From Haplomitrium mnioides (lineage: Eukaryota; Marchantiophyta; Haplomitriopsida; Calobryales): a stretch of DNA of 41,333 bases. Of this stretch, positions 31,690 through 41,333 are shown in pieces. The DNA lies in contig JBNGIS010032322.1 in NCBI GenBank assembly GCA_049999725.1, forward strand, positions 36,840-78,172. The letters are read 5' to 3'. The first letter of the stretch is position 1. The number at the start of each line of letters is the position of its first letter. Position numbers and translations under genes: made by a program. A model generated the notes under the pieces. The model searched no databases. It was not told the origin of the DNA and saw only the letters and a program-made list of their open reading frames with translations.

Positions 31690-33098
31690 GACCCGACCTT
31701 GAACCTAGCTTAGGCCAACCTGTGTCATTGCATGATTCGTCGACTTTGAATAAGAGGCACATTCCCCTCCAAGCTTAGATTAGTTTTATAATTTTTTCTT
31801 CTTTTCAAATATCTGAAATAGTGATGTATATCTGTTTCAACAAAGTGTTTTTTTTTTCAAACTTTCAAAAATCACCGAAGTAGTGATTCAAACTTTTGAT
31901 ATTTTAAGAATTGTACCGAAATATTTCTTTGTTGTTATTTCACCATCAAATTTGCTTCTTTCGTTTTTAACTTTTGCCGTTTACTCTATGCCTCTTTTCA
32001 AACTTTCAAGTTTCTTTCAAATTCAATTTCTGAAACTGTGATGTATCACTGACATTGTCTTATATAAAAAATTTTCAAACTTTTACCTTTTACCGAAGTA
32101 CTTTTTTGAACTTTCATTATAGCTCATGAAAAATTGTTGAAATGGAAATATAACATCATTTCAAATCAAATTGAAGCTTTTGAGTTTTCGAACTTTCAAA
32201 TTATACCCAAATGTCAGTTTTTTAAACTTTCACCAAAAAGTGGATTTGTCATTGTTTCAACAATTCCTCTTCTGTTCCATTTTAAACTTTCCAAAAAGTC
32301 AATTTTTTTGCTTTTGAATGTTCAAGTTTCAGAGTTGCAATCAAAGTTAAAATGATGACTTCTCGCTCTTTCAGCATTCAAACATCCCTTTGTTGAATGT
32401 TTTGTCTACAACCAGTCTAATCGATGGAGATGTGATCCGTTGTTCTTCAAATTTGATAGCAATCTGTTGAGCATTTGATCTTCTTTGAATTGGAATCAAC
32501 GCGCAATGTCCTCCTATCTTCTTTGATTATTCTTCAACAAGAAACTTATTCAATTTTGCTTTAAACATTTCTTCGATTCATCCTTGATTTTTCTCCAACA
32601 CCAACACACCCTGCCTTCTTCAATTCAACAATCCTAAGAACATCTCATTGATTCTTCTTCAATAAGTATGGAGTCTTCTTTGATTTTATAAGAGTACTCC
32701 TTCAATCTGAATTTGATCTAAAACCTGTTGCATATCAGTTCATCCAATTCTCCATGAATTCGATTGAAATCTTCATCTATATGTGTTCGCAATCAAATTA
32801 CGAGTATGATTCGAATATATAAATCTTAAAATGTGGATTCTTTCTACTTTAATCTTCAAAATGATACACTTCTTCAATGTTGTTTGCTTGTTCGTTTTGA
32901 ATAAAAAATATTACTATATAATATAAAATTTATATATCTAGAAAAAATAATATTTGTGTAGATTAAGAGGGAGGGGGATTTAAAATTAGATTTTTATTAA
33001 GAAGTATAGAAGAAATTTGATTTTAGATTTTATTGAAGAAGGATGAAGCAAGAGACATCATGAAAAAAAATTTAATTTTATTTTATTTATAGGGTAGT
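31690..33098. repeat. AACTTTCAAA-rich 5' noncoding part of copia element
   Basis: Homologous by eye to 646-1800. Variants of aactttcaaa recur through 31850-32340, and tcttcaa/gattcttc motifs follow to about 32790. The side next to the PBS (32900-33098) is A/T-rich with a ggagggggat purine run. No gag coding was found. Confidence 0.5.
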
Positions 33099-33111
33099 CT
33101 TGTTGATAACG
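33099..33111 (-). other. Primer-binding site of copia element
   Basis: The minus strand reads CGTTATCAACA next to the right LTR. It shares CGTTATCA with the TRIM-like element's PBS at 8701-8713, with the same spacing of zero to the LTR. Confidence 0.5.
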
Positions 33112-33218
33112 TGCTATATAAGAAGATGCAGTCAATCATATCATTACACAATCATAAACAAAGTATTTGCTTAAAAAAACTCCTCTCATCTTCTCTCTTC
33201 TCCTCTTATCTAATACAT
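33112..33218 (-). repeat. 5' LTR of copia element, truncated (right)
   Basis: About 107 bases match 28428-28532 and then the similarity stops at ctcctcttatct. The rest of this LTR was lost or replaced by the neighbouring gypsy LTR. Confidence 0.65.
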
Positions 33219-33601
33219 AATAGTAGAAATATAACGTTTTGCTATTCATAAGAAAATAGAGATGAGTGAAGGAAGTGGTAGTGAATCACTTTTAGGGTTA
33301 AGATTGAATTACTTGCTTTCAAAGTCTTTGTAGAGAATCACTTTTAGGGCTGAAATTAGAAGTGACTTGTAAGTGAAGAAAGATGAATGACACCATCTTC
33401 TCTTGTATAAATAGAAGGGCTTCTTAGCCCCACTTCTCATTATGGAGTTCCTCTCGAATCACTCGAGTTCTTTAGTTGCTTGGCTTTTGCTTTCACTCTT
33501 GTTCTTAGCATAAACCTTAAGTTGCTTTGGGTTGAAGAACTCTATTAGAGTTCACTATGAGTTCTTACTCATTTGGATTTGGTCATTGAGATTCTCTTGC
33601 A
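33219..33601 (+). repeat. 5' LTR of plus-strand gypsy element (partial)
   Basis: A promoter-like tgtataaatag is at about 33402-33412. The LTR ends ...ctcttgca at 33601, one base before a PBS. A direct repeat 'gaatcacttttaggg' occurs twice, at about 33284 and 33336. The 5' start is not defined because no partner LTR is present. Confidence 0.6.
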
Positions 33602-33602
33602 C

Positions 33603-33615
33603 TGGTATCAAAGCC
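33603..33615 (+). other. iMet-type primer-binding site
   Basis: TGGTATCAAAGCC differs by one base from the usual plant initiator tRNA-Met complement TGGTATCAGAGCC. Confidence 0.85.
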
Positions 33616-33640
33616 AAGGTTCTTTTTGGTGGTGAGCTAC

Positions 33641-34297
33641 ATGGAGAATCATGAGGCAGTGGTTCAAGAAATAAAACAACAACTTAAACAGCTTTCATGG
33701 CTTTTGGAAGTAGGAATAAAAGAAAGAGTAATGTTTCAAGAAGAAGAGAGTTATGGGTGATTTATGTTACCAAAAGCATATGATGGAAAGGTGGTTTGTA
33801 GTGCTTGTTAGAACTACATCTTCGAATGTTAACAATATTTTGAAGCTACAAACATTAAAAAAGATAATCAAAGAATTATCTTTGCAACAAGCCAGTTAGA
33901 AGGAGTTGTAAAAACTTGGTGGAGATATCAAATAGAACAAGGAAAACATCAATTTGTTTCTCCTCGTATTTCTTTGTGTGAGTTCAAAGAAGCAATGATT
34001 TCAAGATTTAGGGTTGTAAATGCTTCAAAAGTAGCAAGAGATAGATTGGCTTAATTGAAGCAACTTGGTACAATGAGAAGCTATATGACACATTTTTAGA
34101 ATTCAATTATGCAAATTCTTGATATAAGAGAAGAAGAAGCATTGGATTGCTTTGTTCAAGGATTGAAGCCTCATACAAAAAGAGAAGTTACCATGAAAAA
34201 GCCTACTCAAGTAGAGGAAGCACTGCAAATGGCGGAGCGGTATGAGTCATTACTTACTATTACAAAAGTTAGATCTCCTTCTCAACCATTTAAATAG
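33641..34297 (+). pseudogene. Gypsy gag (plus strand)
   Basis: One frame from ATG 33641, 26 bases after the PBS, runs to 34297 with about five internal stops. Motifs are LPKAYDGK, QYFEATNIKKDNQRIIFATS, LEGVVKTWWRYQ, LCEFKEAMISRFRVVNASK and LDCFVQGLKPHTKREV, the order of plant Ty3/gypsy capsid proteins. Most stops (TAA and TAG before L, N and N) stand where Gln is expected, matching C-to-T changes. No zinc knuckle follows: the expected place is only about 100 bases long. Confidence 0.85.
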
Positions 34298-34990
34298 TGT
34301 ATTCAAAACTTTGCTAGCTCTAATGGAATTAAAATTCCAATAAGAATTCAAGATACTTTCTTCCATCTTGATGGTATGATTGAGTAGCACTCTTGAAGAA
34401 TGTTGGTGGATAAAAGGAGTTCTAAATATTTTACATCATTGCGTTTTGCTAAGATAATCAAAGCAAAATATTGGCCTATCAAGGGGAGTGTTGTGACTAT
34501 GGCTAATGGCCAAAAGCATGATGTGTTTTTCTCTCAAAAGTCATTGCTTTTATAAATTGGAAAAGAGTATACAGAATCTATGCAATTTGTTATTGCACCA
34601 ATACAATATGACATCATTTTAGGATTGAAGATTGATCCTTTCAACTTGATTAGGAAAAACGGCAAATTGAAGTTACCCCATATGGTAACAAATTTCTTTT
34701 GAGATGTTCGACACTATTGGTGAAGAACATTCAATTTGATTGAGCAAAATGACAAATTGAAGTTACCTTATAAGGTACGAAATTTCTTTTAGGATGTTTG
34801 ATACAGTTGCTAAAGAAGCTTAAATTAGTTCAGCATGTTCATTCAGTGGAGCAACAGTTGCTTGCCTTTGCTGTTTGGATTAAGCCCATCGTAGACTTGA
34901 ATAAGAAGGAGGGAAAAGGTGCGTCTTCCTCAATGATAGATGATATTTTGAAAGAGTTTGTTGATGTGTTTTTGGAGGATTTGCTAAAGG
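34298..34990 (+). pseudogene. Gypsy protease and linker with tandem duplication
   Basis: A plus-strand protease-like stretch at about 34400-34640 reads RMLVDKRSSKYFTSLRFAKI, where the active-site DSG appears as DKR, then VTMANGQKHDVFFSQKSLLL and FVIAPIQYDIILGLK. After it, about 90 bases are present twice in tandem (34641-34730 and 34731-34819), both with caaattgaagttacc. The linker to RT continues in another frame (34798-34995). It is nonfunctional. Confidence 0.7.
34641..34819 (+). repeat. About 90-base tandem duplication in gypsy pol
   Basis: Both copies run caa-ttgatta... caaattgaagttacc ...aaatttctttt-gatgtt...gaag. They differ at roughly one base in six, so the duplication is old. Confidence 0.75.
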
Positions 34991-36200
34991 GGTGACTAGC
35001 TTCGAAAGGCATTGATGGATCTTCTTGAGAAGGATTTCATTCAGCATAGTATTTCATCTTGGGAAGCTCTGGTATTCTTTGTACAAAAGAAAGATGGTGG
35101 ATTTTGTCTTTGTACAGATTTTCGAAGATTGAACAATCAAAAAGTCAAGAATGCCTATTCTCTACCTCGTATTAATGATTTGTTGGATCAATTGAGTGGT
35201 GCACAATTCTTTTCTAAGTTGGATCTTTGAAGTGGCTATTGGAAAATTCCAATCAAGCTAAGTGATGTACCAAAGATAGCTTTTTGTATAAGGTATGAGG
35301 ATTTTAAATGGAAGGTTCTTACATTTGGTCTTACTAATACTCCGACAATATTCATGGATCAAATGCATTGAGTTTTTGATGAGATATTGGATACGTCAGT
35401 ATTGGTGTTTGTGGACAATATTATTATCTTTAGTAAAAGTCAGTTGAGCATCGTGGTGATCTCAAAGAGGTACTACAAAGACTACGCAGTTGGAAGTTTT
35501 ATTACAAGAAGTCTAAGAGTGAGTTTTGGAAGCAAGAGGTGACTTACCTAGGACATAAAGTGTCTGCTAATGGCATCAAAATAGAAGAAGAGAAAATTAA
35601 TGCTATTATAAAGTTGCCAACACCGAATGATGCAAAGGATGTTCGAGCTTTTAATGGATTAGCAAGCTTTTATCAAAGATTCATTCATTACTATGCTTAT
35701 ATTGTTGCACCGCTTACTAATTTACTAGAGAAAGATGTAAGGTTTTAATGGACGACCAAGGAGCATTTCAACAGCTCAAGTATGTAGTGTCTTCTTGTCC
35801 AATTCTACAGCCATATGATCCGAAAAGACGTTGTATAGTTGATTTTGATGCTTCTAATTTGCTATTGGAGTGGTTTTACAATAAGAGTTTGAGTATGGAC
35901 TTCATCCGATTGCCTTCATGTCACACTAATTGAATCCGGTGGAGAGAAATTATTCTGCAAGAGATCGAGAGCAATTAGCAATGGTTTATGCTTCCAATGT
36001 GTGGAGACAACATCTTTTGGGCAAACTTGTACTTATGCATACAGACCACAAACCATTTCTTCAAGTGATCCACTAAGAAAATATAACAAGTGGTCATTAT
36101 CAATGGGAAGAGAACTTACAACTCTTTGATATTATGTTGGAGTGCAAGTCGAGAAGGTTCCACATCATTCATGATGCATTGTCTTGAATACAAGATCATC
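34991..36200 (+). pseudogene. Gypsy reverse transcriptase and RNase H (plus)
   Basis: RT pieces: [40 protein letters not shown] and [10 protein letters not shown] (35012-35230), then after a stop SGYWKIPIKLSDVPK, FGLTNTPTIF and the palm region VLVFVDNIIIFSK, where FVDD reads FVDN. The connection TYLGHKVSANGIKIEEEKIN is at 35539. RNase H gives CIVDFDASNLLLEW at about 35830, NYSARDREQLAMVYASNVWR and LVLMHTDHKPFLQV at about 35950-36065. Frames shift several times. The sequence pattern and iMet PBS fit a chromovirus-like gypsy, by inference. Confidence 0.85.
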
Positions 36201-36921
36201 AAATAAATACACAAGAGATAACAAATGCTAGTATATTGCATCTTGATGAAGCAACCAATGACGACTTTCGAGAAACATTTTACGAAGATGCCTTCTTTAA
36301 TCTTATTAGAGCATGTTTGGCGGTCCAAGATAGTGAGTGTCATACTTTTTCCATTCAGGTTGGTATTCTCTATCAAGGTCATCAAATATATGTTCTACAA
36401 GATGATGCACTTCAAATGGCATGTTTACAAGAAGCACATGATATTTGATTTATGGGCATCTTGGGGTTGACAAGACTATGGAGTAGCTTCAACGCACTTG
36501 GTGGTGGCCAAACCTAGCTCGAGATGTTCGTGGCTTTGTTCGTTCTTGTGAAAGTTGTCAACAAAACAAGGCTTCAAATCAAAAATCAGATGGTCTTCTT
36601 TAGCCATTACCGATTCCTACTGCTTGGTGGGAATATGTGAAGTTTATATCTTGTCACTTTGCTTCCAACCATGCCTCGTGGGTTTATGAACATTGTAGTG
36701 TTTGTGGATAAGCAAAGCAAGCAAGTTCATCTAGCATTGATAGTGGATATGGTGGATGCTCCACAATTGGTGAAGATTTATTTTGACACAACCTTTTGAT
36801 ATCATGGAATGCCAAAGGTACCTATATCTTATTGAGATCCACGATTCACTGGGAAGTTTTGGTGAGAGTTATTCACACTTTTGGGTTCCAAACTATCTAT
36901 GTCTACAACTTATCATCCTCA
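36201..36921 (+). pseudogene. Gypsy integrase, truncated (plus)
   Basis: The linker reads LHLDEATNDDFRETFYEDAF. The zinc-binding part at about 36450-36570 gives HLGVDKTME-stop-LQRTWWWP, then RGFVRSCESCQQNK. Core pieces are MPRGFMNIVVFVDKQSKQVH (36670) and, in another frame, YHGMPK...DPRFTGKFW and SKLSMSTTYHPH (to 36921). The first two Asp positions are present. The third catalytic residue is missing because the frame ends abruptly where GQTE would follow and copia sequence begins. Confidence 0.8.
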
Positions 36922-37900
36922 CATGTGGCCATAGCTGCCTCTTTGTACTAAGCCTTCGTACTCCATAAAGCTCCATAGGTTTTTTTTGCTGCTCTAGGCG
37001 ATTCCAACACTTTCAAATGAAAATACAAACCCACTAGTGGACCTCCTATCATTGGCACTTCTTGCTCAATCTACATCTGTGAAACTAGAAAGCTGAAATT
37101 TGATGTTGCCGACATAAAACAGCCCATAATGAAGTGTAGCTTTTATGTATCAAACAATTCTATGCACCGCATCCAAATGTTGCCTCCATGGTACATTCAT
37201 AAATTGACTTACCAGACCTACATCATAACTCAGATCCAATCAGGTGATGGTGATGTAAATCAAGCTGCCTACCATCTGCCTGAACCACATTGGAATCTAA
37301 ATCAACTCTTCTTCATGAGAGATCAGTTTTGTACTATGATATAAAGGAGTTGCATTCGGTTTGCAACCTATCAAGCCATATTTGGCTATCTTATTCAGGC
37401 ATATTGCCTTTGAATCATCTATTTTTCCTACTCTGTCTTTATCACTTCAATTCCAAGGAAATGTTGCAACTCACTAAGATCCTTCATATTGAACTTTTGT
37501 TGCAGCAATTTCTTGCTCACTCACTCTTGTCATAATCAAATCATCTACATAAATGAGAATGAGCATCATACCTTTCTCTATTTTCCTTACATACGGAGAA
37601 TAATCTGCCTCTAACACCTTGAAGCCCACTGAAACAAGATATTTGCAAATCTTGTTAGACCATGCTCAAGGTGTTTGCTTCAAACCACATGATGCTTTCT
37701 TCAGCTTGCATACCTAACATGAATGCTCCAGATAAAAAAAACCATGTGGCTGCACCATGTACACCTCCTCTTCAATCTCCCCATGAAGAAATGTGTTTTT
37801 GACGTCCATTTCCTGCAAAGTCTACTTTTTCGATGCAACCAATGCTTTAATTGCCCAAACAGTTGCCATTCTTGCTACAGGGCTGAAAGTCTCCTCATAG
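36922..37900 (-). pseudogene. Copia reverse transcriptase and partial RNase H
   Basis: Minus-strand pieces: TLQEMDVKNTFLHGEIEEEV at about 37820, VCKLKKASCGLKQTP at about 37690, and LILIYVDDLIMT with an intact YVDD box at 37540-37551. They continue with KIAKYGLIGCKPNATPLYHS, GSLIYITITWLDLSYDVGLV and YIKATLHYGLFY. RNase H ends in STKA-stop-YKEAAMAT at about 36925-36960, the usual ST-EAEY-A motif. Frames shift several times. The C-terminal end of RNase H and the 3' LTR are missing. Confidence 0.85.
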
Positions 37901-38710
37901 TCTATCCCATGAGTTTGGGCATACCTCTTGGCCACAAACCTTGCCTTAAATCTACTTATGTGTTGGCTCTTTCTCTTAGCAACTCCATTTTGCTCAGATG
38001 CATATCTACATGTTTGTTGTCTTTTGATTCCTTCTCTTTATAAGTAGGTGTAGAATTCTGTGGAGAAATATTCTCTTTCACCATATGTTCTTAAGCATTT
38101 GATTTTTTGCCCCTTCTTTTTTTCCACCATAGCTCTAAAATGTTTGAAGTGATCAAACACTTCACTCTTCTACTTCATCAAATAGATCCAGATTTTCCTT
38201 GAATAATCATCAATGAAGGTCGCATAGTATGTACACCCTCCAATGGATCTTGATTTTGTTGGACCCCATACATCAGAATGCACCACCTCAAGTAGCTTCC
38301 TTGCCACATATGCATCATGGGGGAATGCTTGTCTTGCATTATTGCCAAGTTGGCATGCTTCATAATTTTTCTTCCATTCCTTCTATTTTGAACTTGGGCA
38401 ACCCACTGACTACCTCAAAACTCTGCATATTTCTCAGTTTTTGTACATTAACATGCCCAATCCTCTTGTACGATATGTCTATGTCAGACACAACTCTTGT
38501 ATTGTGTGCAATCATAGCTTCTGAAACTTCAGGCATGCTCACATCTAATATCAACATCCTGCCACTCCTAATTCCTTTTGTGATCATGTTACAATTGTTT
38601 CCCCAATCCTCAATGAACAATCCAATAGGGTTAAACCTAATATGCATATTCCGCTCTACACATTGTCCAACTGAAATCAGATTTTTTTGAATCATTGGCA
38701 CATGCATCAC
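37901..38710 (-). pseudogene. Copia pre-integrase and integrase
   Basis: A minus-strand frame at 38710-38360 has MIQKNLISVGQCVERNMHIR and YKRIGHVNVQKLRNMQ, the GAG-pre-integrase region. It continues with NYEACQLGNNARQAF and the core start VVHSDVWGP and FIDDYSRKIWIYLMK (38300-38170). Catalytic Asp positions in HSD and IDDYSR are visible. Beyond 38160 the frame breaks repeatedly and the third catalytic residue is not identified. Confidence 0.8.
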
Positions 38711-38731
38711 ATCAGATAGACATCTCTAGTA

Positions 38732-38932
38732 CTATTGATATGCTACCAATGTGATGGAAATTATGCATAGTAGAATCACCACTCTCCACATAACCATAGT
38801 ACTCAAATTTCTGGTTTCCTTAAACCACTCTCTATGGCATGTCATGTGACTAGAACATGCGGAATTGAAAAACCACTTATCTCCACCATTTGTTTGCTTC
38901 TCACATGCCATAGAATGGTACCCATGCTGCAT
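38732..38932 (-). pseudogene. Copia aspartic protease
   Basis: The minus strand reads GDKWFFNSACSSHMTCHREW. Copia proteases have D-S-G/A at the active site; here it is N-S-A, so the catalytic Asp is lost. It lies directly between gag and pre-integrase as expected. Confidence 0.8.
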
Positions 38933-38996
38933 GAAAAAAATATCGCATTGTTTGCCTTGCTGGAACTTGGAAAAATCCCTTGCACTCTGTTGTTTC

Positions 38997-39857
38997 TTAT
39001 GTCATTCTGTTTTTTATAGCAGTACTTTGCCGTATGACTTGGCTTACCACAATAATAGCAATCTCCCCTTGAATGTTGTGGTTGGCTTCCACATTCTCTG
39101 TTACTCCCCTTGCCTCTGAATTGGCCTCTACTACCAAACTGGTTTGATTGATGATGCTGATTTTGTGCATTGTTGTTTGAATGACATTACTCCTACTATA
39201 ACTTCTTCCTCCTTGTCCTCTACCCTTGTTAGAGTAGAATGCTTGTTCTTGACTACTTGAGACAACTACTCCAATGTCAAGTTTTTTTGTCACTAGCATG
39301 GCAATCAATTGTGAGAAGGTTGTGGTTCCTTCTCTCGTTCTCATTGACGTTTTGAATTTTTTATACTCTTTGCCTAAACCATTCCGGAAAATTGCCACCA
39401 TGGCACTCTCCTTCTGTTCTTCTCTGACATTTGCTAGTTGTTTAGCTAGTGACTTGATCTTCCTAACAAAATCACTTACATTCATTTTCTCCTTTTGCAG
39501 ATTAAAGAATTCCATATGCAATGTTTGCTTCTTTGCATCTAACGTGATGGCATATCTCTCCTTCAAGAGATCCCAAGCCTCATTGGGTTTCTTAGTTGAT
39601 GACACATAACCCATCATCTTGTCATCGACACTGATGGTTTGCAAGTACAACAACTTATGGACCTTCCCTATATGTGTCTTGAAGGCTTGCATCTTGTCAC
39701 TTGATGGGGACGGGCCTTAGACTAGTTCAACTTCATCTACAATGATGAAGTCCCAATACCCTCTCCCTTTTATAAAGTTTTTCATTCCGATTGACCAAAC
39801 ATTATAATTGTTTTTTGTCAGCTTCTCACTAACTCTCTAAGAAATTCCATCTACCAT
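38997..39857 (-). pseudogene. Copia gag
   Basis: Starts at ATG 39857-39855 with MVDGIS, stop, then KLTKNNYNVWSIGMKNFIKG and DFIIVDEVELV, a second stop, then an open stretch to 38997. Motifs include TKKPNEAWDLLKERYA, QTLHMEFFNLQKEKMNVSDF and SLAKQLANV (UBN2-type gag), followed by a zinc knuckle CYYCGKPSHTAKYC at about 39022-39063 in another frame. It forms the particle and binds RNA. Only two stops and one frameshift break it, fewer than in the other elements. Confidence 0.88.
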
Positions 39858-41333
39858 TTTAAAATTGCAATTCAAACTTTTTGGCAATCAAATTGCTTCC
39901 TTGCTAGCTTAAAGAAGATGTAGTCTAGGTATAGTTTCAAGTTTCATGGACTTCAGGTTACTTGTAGGGCAAATCAATAGGTTCTATGTGAAATAAACAA
40001 GTTTTCTATGAATCTCTCTATAAGTGTTGAATTTATATGTGAAGAATTTCAGTTCTTATAATAGAAGATGAATCAACTACAAACCTTATCTGTTGCCTTT
40101 AAGGAGAATTGTTGATTTTATTGTTGCTTGCTAATGAAATGTAGGGAGCATAATTCAGTTCACATTCAGATTCCTCTCCACTTGACGATTTCCACCACAG
40201 GCCAACCTTGCTTAGTGATTCTTCTTCACACAGATCAACCCTCTCCTTCGAAAGAATTTAGATGATGGCACCAGCTTTGAACCAGGTCTGTTCTTGCTCA
40301 AAAATGTTTCCCTTTTACTTGAACCCCTATCGATTTCTGCTGTGATTTCTTTAACAGTGACCTCTACTCGAATTGATTGGCAGAGCTCTTCAATTCCTAC
40401 CTCGATTCTTCTACTTTGACCTGAAATCGAGTCGCCTTCCCCTTGCAATTTGTCTTTGATAAAGGAACATCAGCCCTTTCCTAGGTTTCTGCCTTGAATC
40501 TCCTTGAACTGCACCTGCTTGTTCAACATTTTTCTTTGCTATTGCACCTTCCTTTAATCGATGAGCAGAACTTATTTATTTCTGCTCTAAATCTATGATT
40601 CGAGTTGGACTAGAACTAATTTATCTAGGCAATCCTTACTCAACCTTTTTCCTGCAATTTCTCCCTCATTTTCAAGCTCCTTTGATGCCTTTCTTTGCTA
40701 ATTCTATTTTCTGCAAGAGCAGCTCTTTTAATGAACAGATCTCGACCGTTTCCACTCCAAATCCAGTGGTTCAACTTGCAGTTGAATTGATTCTGCTGGG
40801 CGACCCTTCTCTAACTTTCCTCCTTTGATTTTGTCTCCAAACGTATCCACTTTTGACATTTGTTTTCTACTCCAATTTTTTTTAGCAGCAAGTCAAATTG
40901 ATGAGCAGAACTTTGCGAGTTATGCTCCAAATCACCTTGTTCGACCTCCAATCTAATCACCTCCTCTAGGTAATTATGCTTCAATCAATAGTTGGTAGAA
41001 ATTCTTTTGATTTCTGCCTCAAAACAACCCCTTTTCTATTCAATTTTTTCTTCCACGAAACATTGCTTGTTCTCTTCGTCGAAGGCTAGAAACCCTAATT
41101 TCTAGTGAGCTCTTCCTCAATGAAAAATGTCGAATTTCTCCTGATCTACTATCTTTGATTCTTCAACAACCTCCCATCTTTGATTCTTCAATAACAATCT
41201 TCACTAGGGCCAACGAATTTGTCTGCACTAAACTTTTCTACAATTTCTTTGCTACACTTAATTCAACAAATTTGTCGCTGCACACGATGGAGGATCAATT
41301 TGTTTCTCATGTTTTACTTTCTTGCTTCTCCTC
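39858..41333 (-). other. 5' noncoding part of copia element
   Basis: No coding region recognised over about 1.5 kb. The sequence is T/C-rich on the plus strand, with repeated tttgattcttcaac, cctttgatt and ctgctcta motifs, and contains gctgggcgaccc at 40795-40806. Its position upstream of gag marks it as the leader between PBS and gag. The PBS and LTR must lie beyond 41333. Confidence 0.5.

Larger units (their letters stand above)
28428..33218 (-). mobile_element. Decayed Ty1/copia element, truncated right LTR
   Basis: The left end TGTTATATAAGAAGATG matches TGCTATATAAGAAGATG at 33112 over about 105 bases. A minus-strand PBS-like CGTTATCAACA abuts the right copy. RNase H and RT are recognisable at 28980-30700 and an integrase trace lies near 31450, in copia order. 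Gag and protease were not found, and about 1.4 kb of noncoding sequence fills the 5' side. The right LTR matches only to about 33218, so a TSD cannot be checked. The five bases before the left LTR are CAATT. Confidence 0.75.
36922..41333 (-). mobile_element. Ty1/copia element, truncated left, exits window right
   Basis: Minus-strand order gag, protease, integrase, RT, RNase H (right to left) is the Ty1/copia order. The left side stops inside RNase H with no LTR, and the 5' LTR is beyond the window. Its RT box is intact and its frames are longer than in the other copia copy, so it is the younger of the two. Its 5' noncoding part shares GCTGGGCGACC with the TRIM-like element. Confidence 0.85.

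Overview
The window is nuclear DNA of a land plant with a large, repeat-rich genome. It has no bacterial gene organisation, introns of GT-AG type, and at least five LTR retrotransposons or fragments with plant-type gag-pol proteins. A seed-free plant such as a fern is possible, but the sequence does not fix the species. No intact host gene, rRNA or tRNA was seen. A 100-N assembly gap lies at 27812-27911.

The oldest layer appears to be a pair of decayed, intron-containing, head-to-head genes between about 4.8 and 27.6 kb. The leftward gene (minus strand, exon 1 at 22731-22515, last recognisable part near 6410) resembles the DUF7869 group of transposase-like proteins. The rightward gene (plus strand, about 23190-27090) has a ParB-like segment followed by a DNA N4/N6 methyltransferase domain with motif IV before motif I. 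Six clusters of a quasi-palindromic module (core like GTCCATGCGTGCATGGAC) lie in introns or flanks of both genes. None was seen in the LTR elements of the window. I infer that the two genes and their modules may be one large composite mobile element.

Two insertions with perfect target-site duplications (TSDs) split the leftward gene. A 1.5-kb TRIM-like copia-type element sits at 7367-8886 (TSD CTATA). An 11.4-kb minus-strand Ty3/gypsy element sits at 10568-21989 (TSD CTTTG), with about 3.0-kb LTRs, PBS, PPT and all gag-pol domains. Removing the gypsy element and one TSD copy rejoins a single reading frame of the leftward gene.

The left edge (1-3960) is a mosaic: an LTR-like promoter stretch, an AACTTTCAAA-rich noncoding block, and a minus-strand gypsy gag-protease fragment. 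The right side is a chain of retroelement pieces. A decayed minus-strand copia element occupies 28428-33218. A decayed plus-strand gypsy element with an iMet-type PBS occupies about 33220-36921. A minus-strand copia element runs from 36922 past the window end; it is cut inside its RNase H and abuts the gypsy integrase.

Every coding region is broken by stops or frameshifts, so nothing here is predicted to make a full-length protein. Many stops fit C-to-T changes, as expected for methylated repeats.
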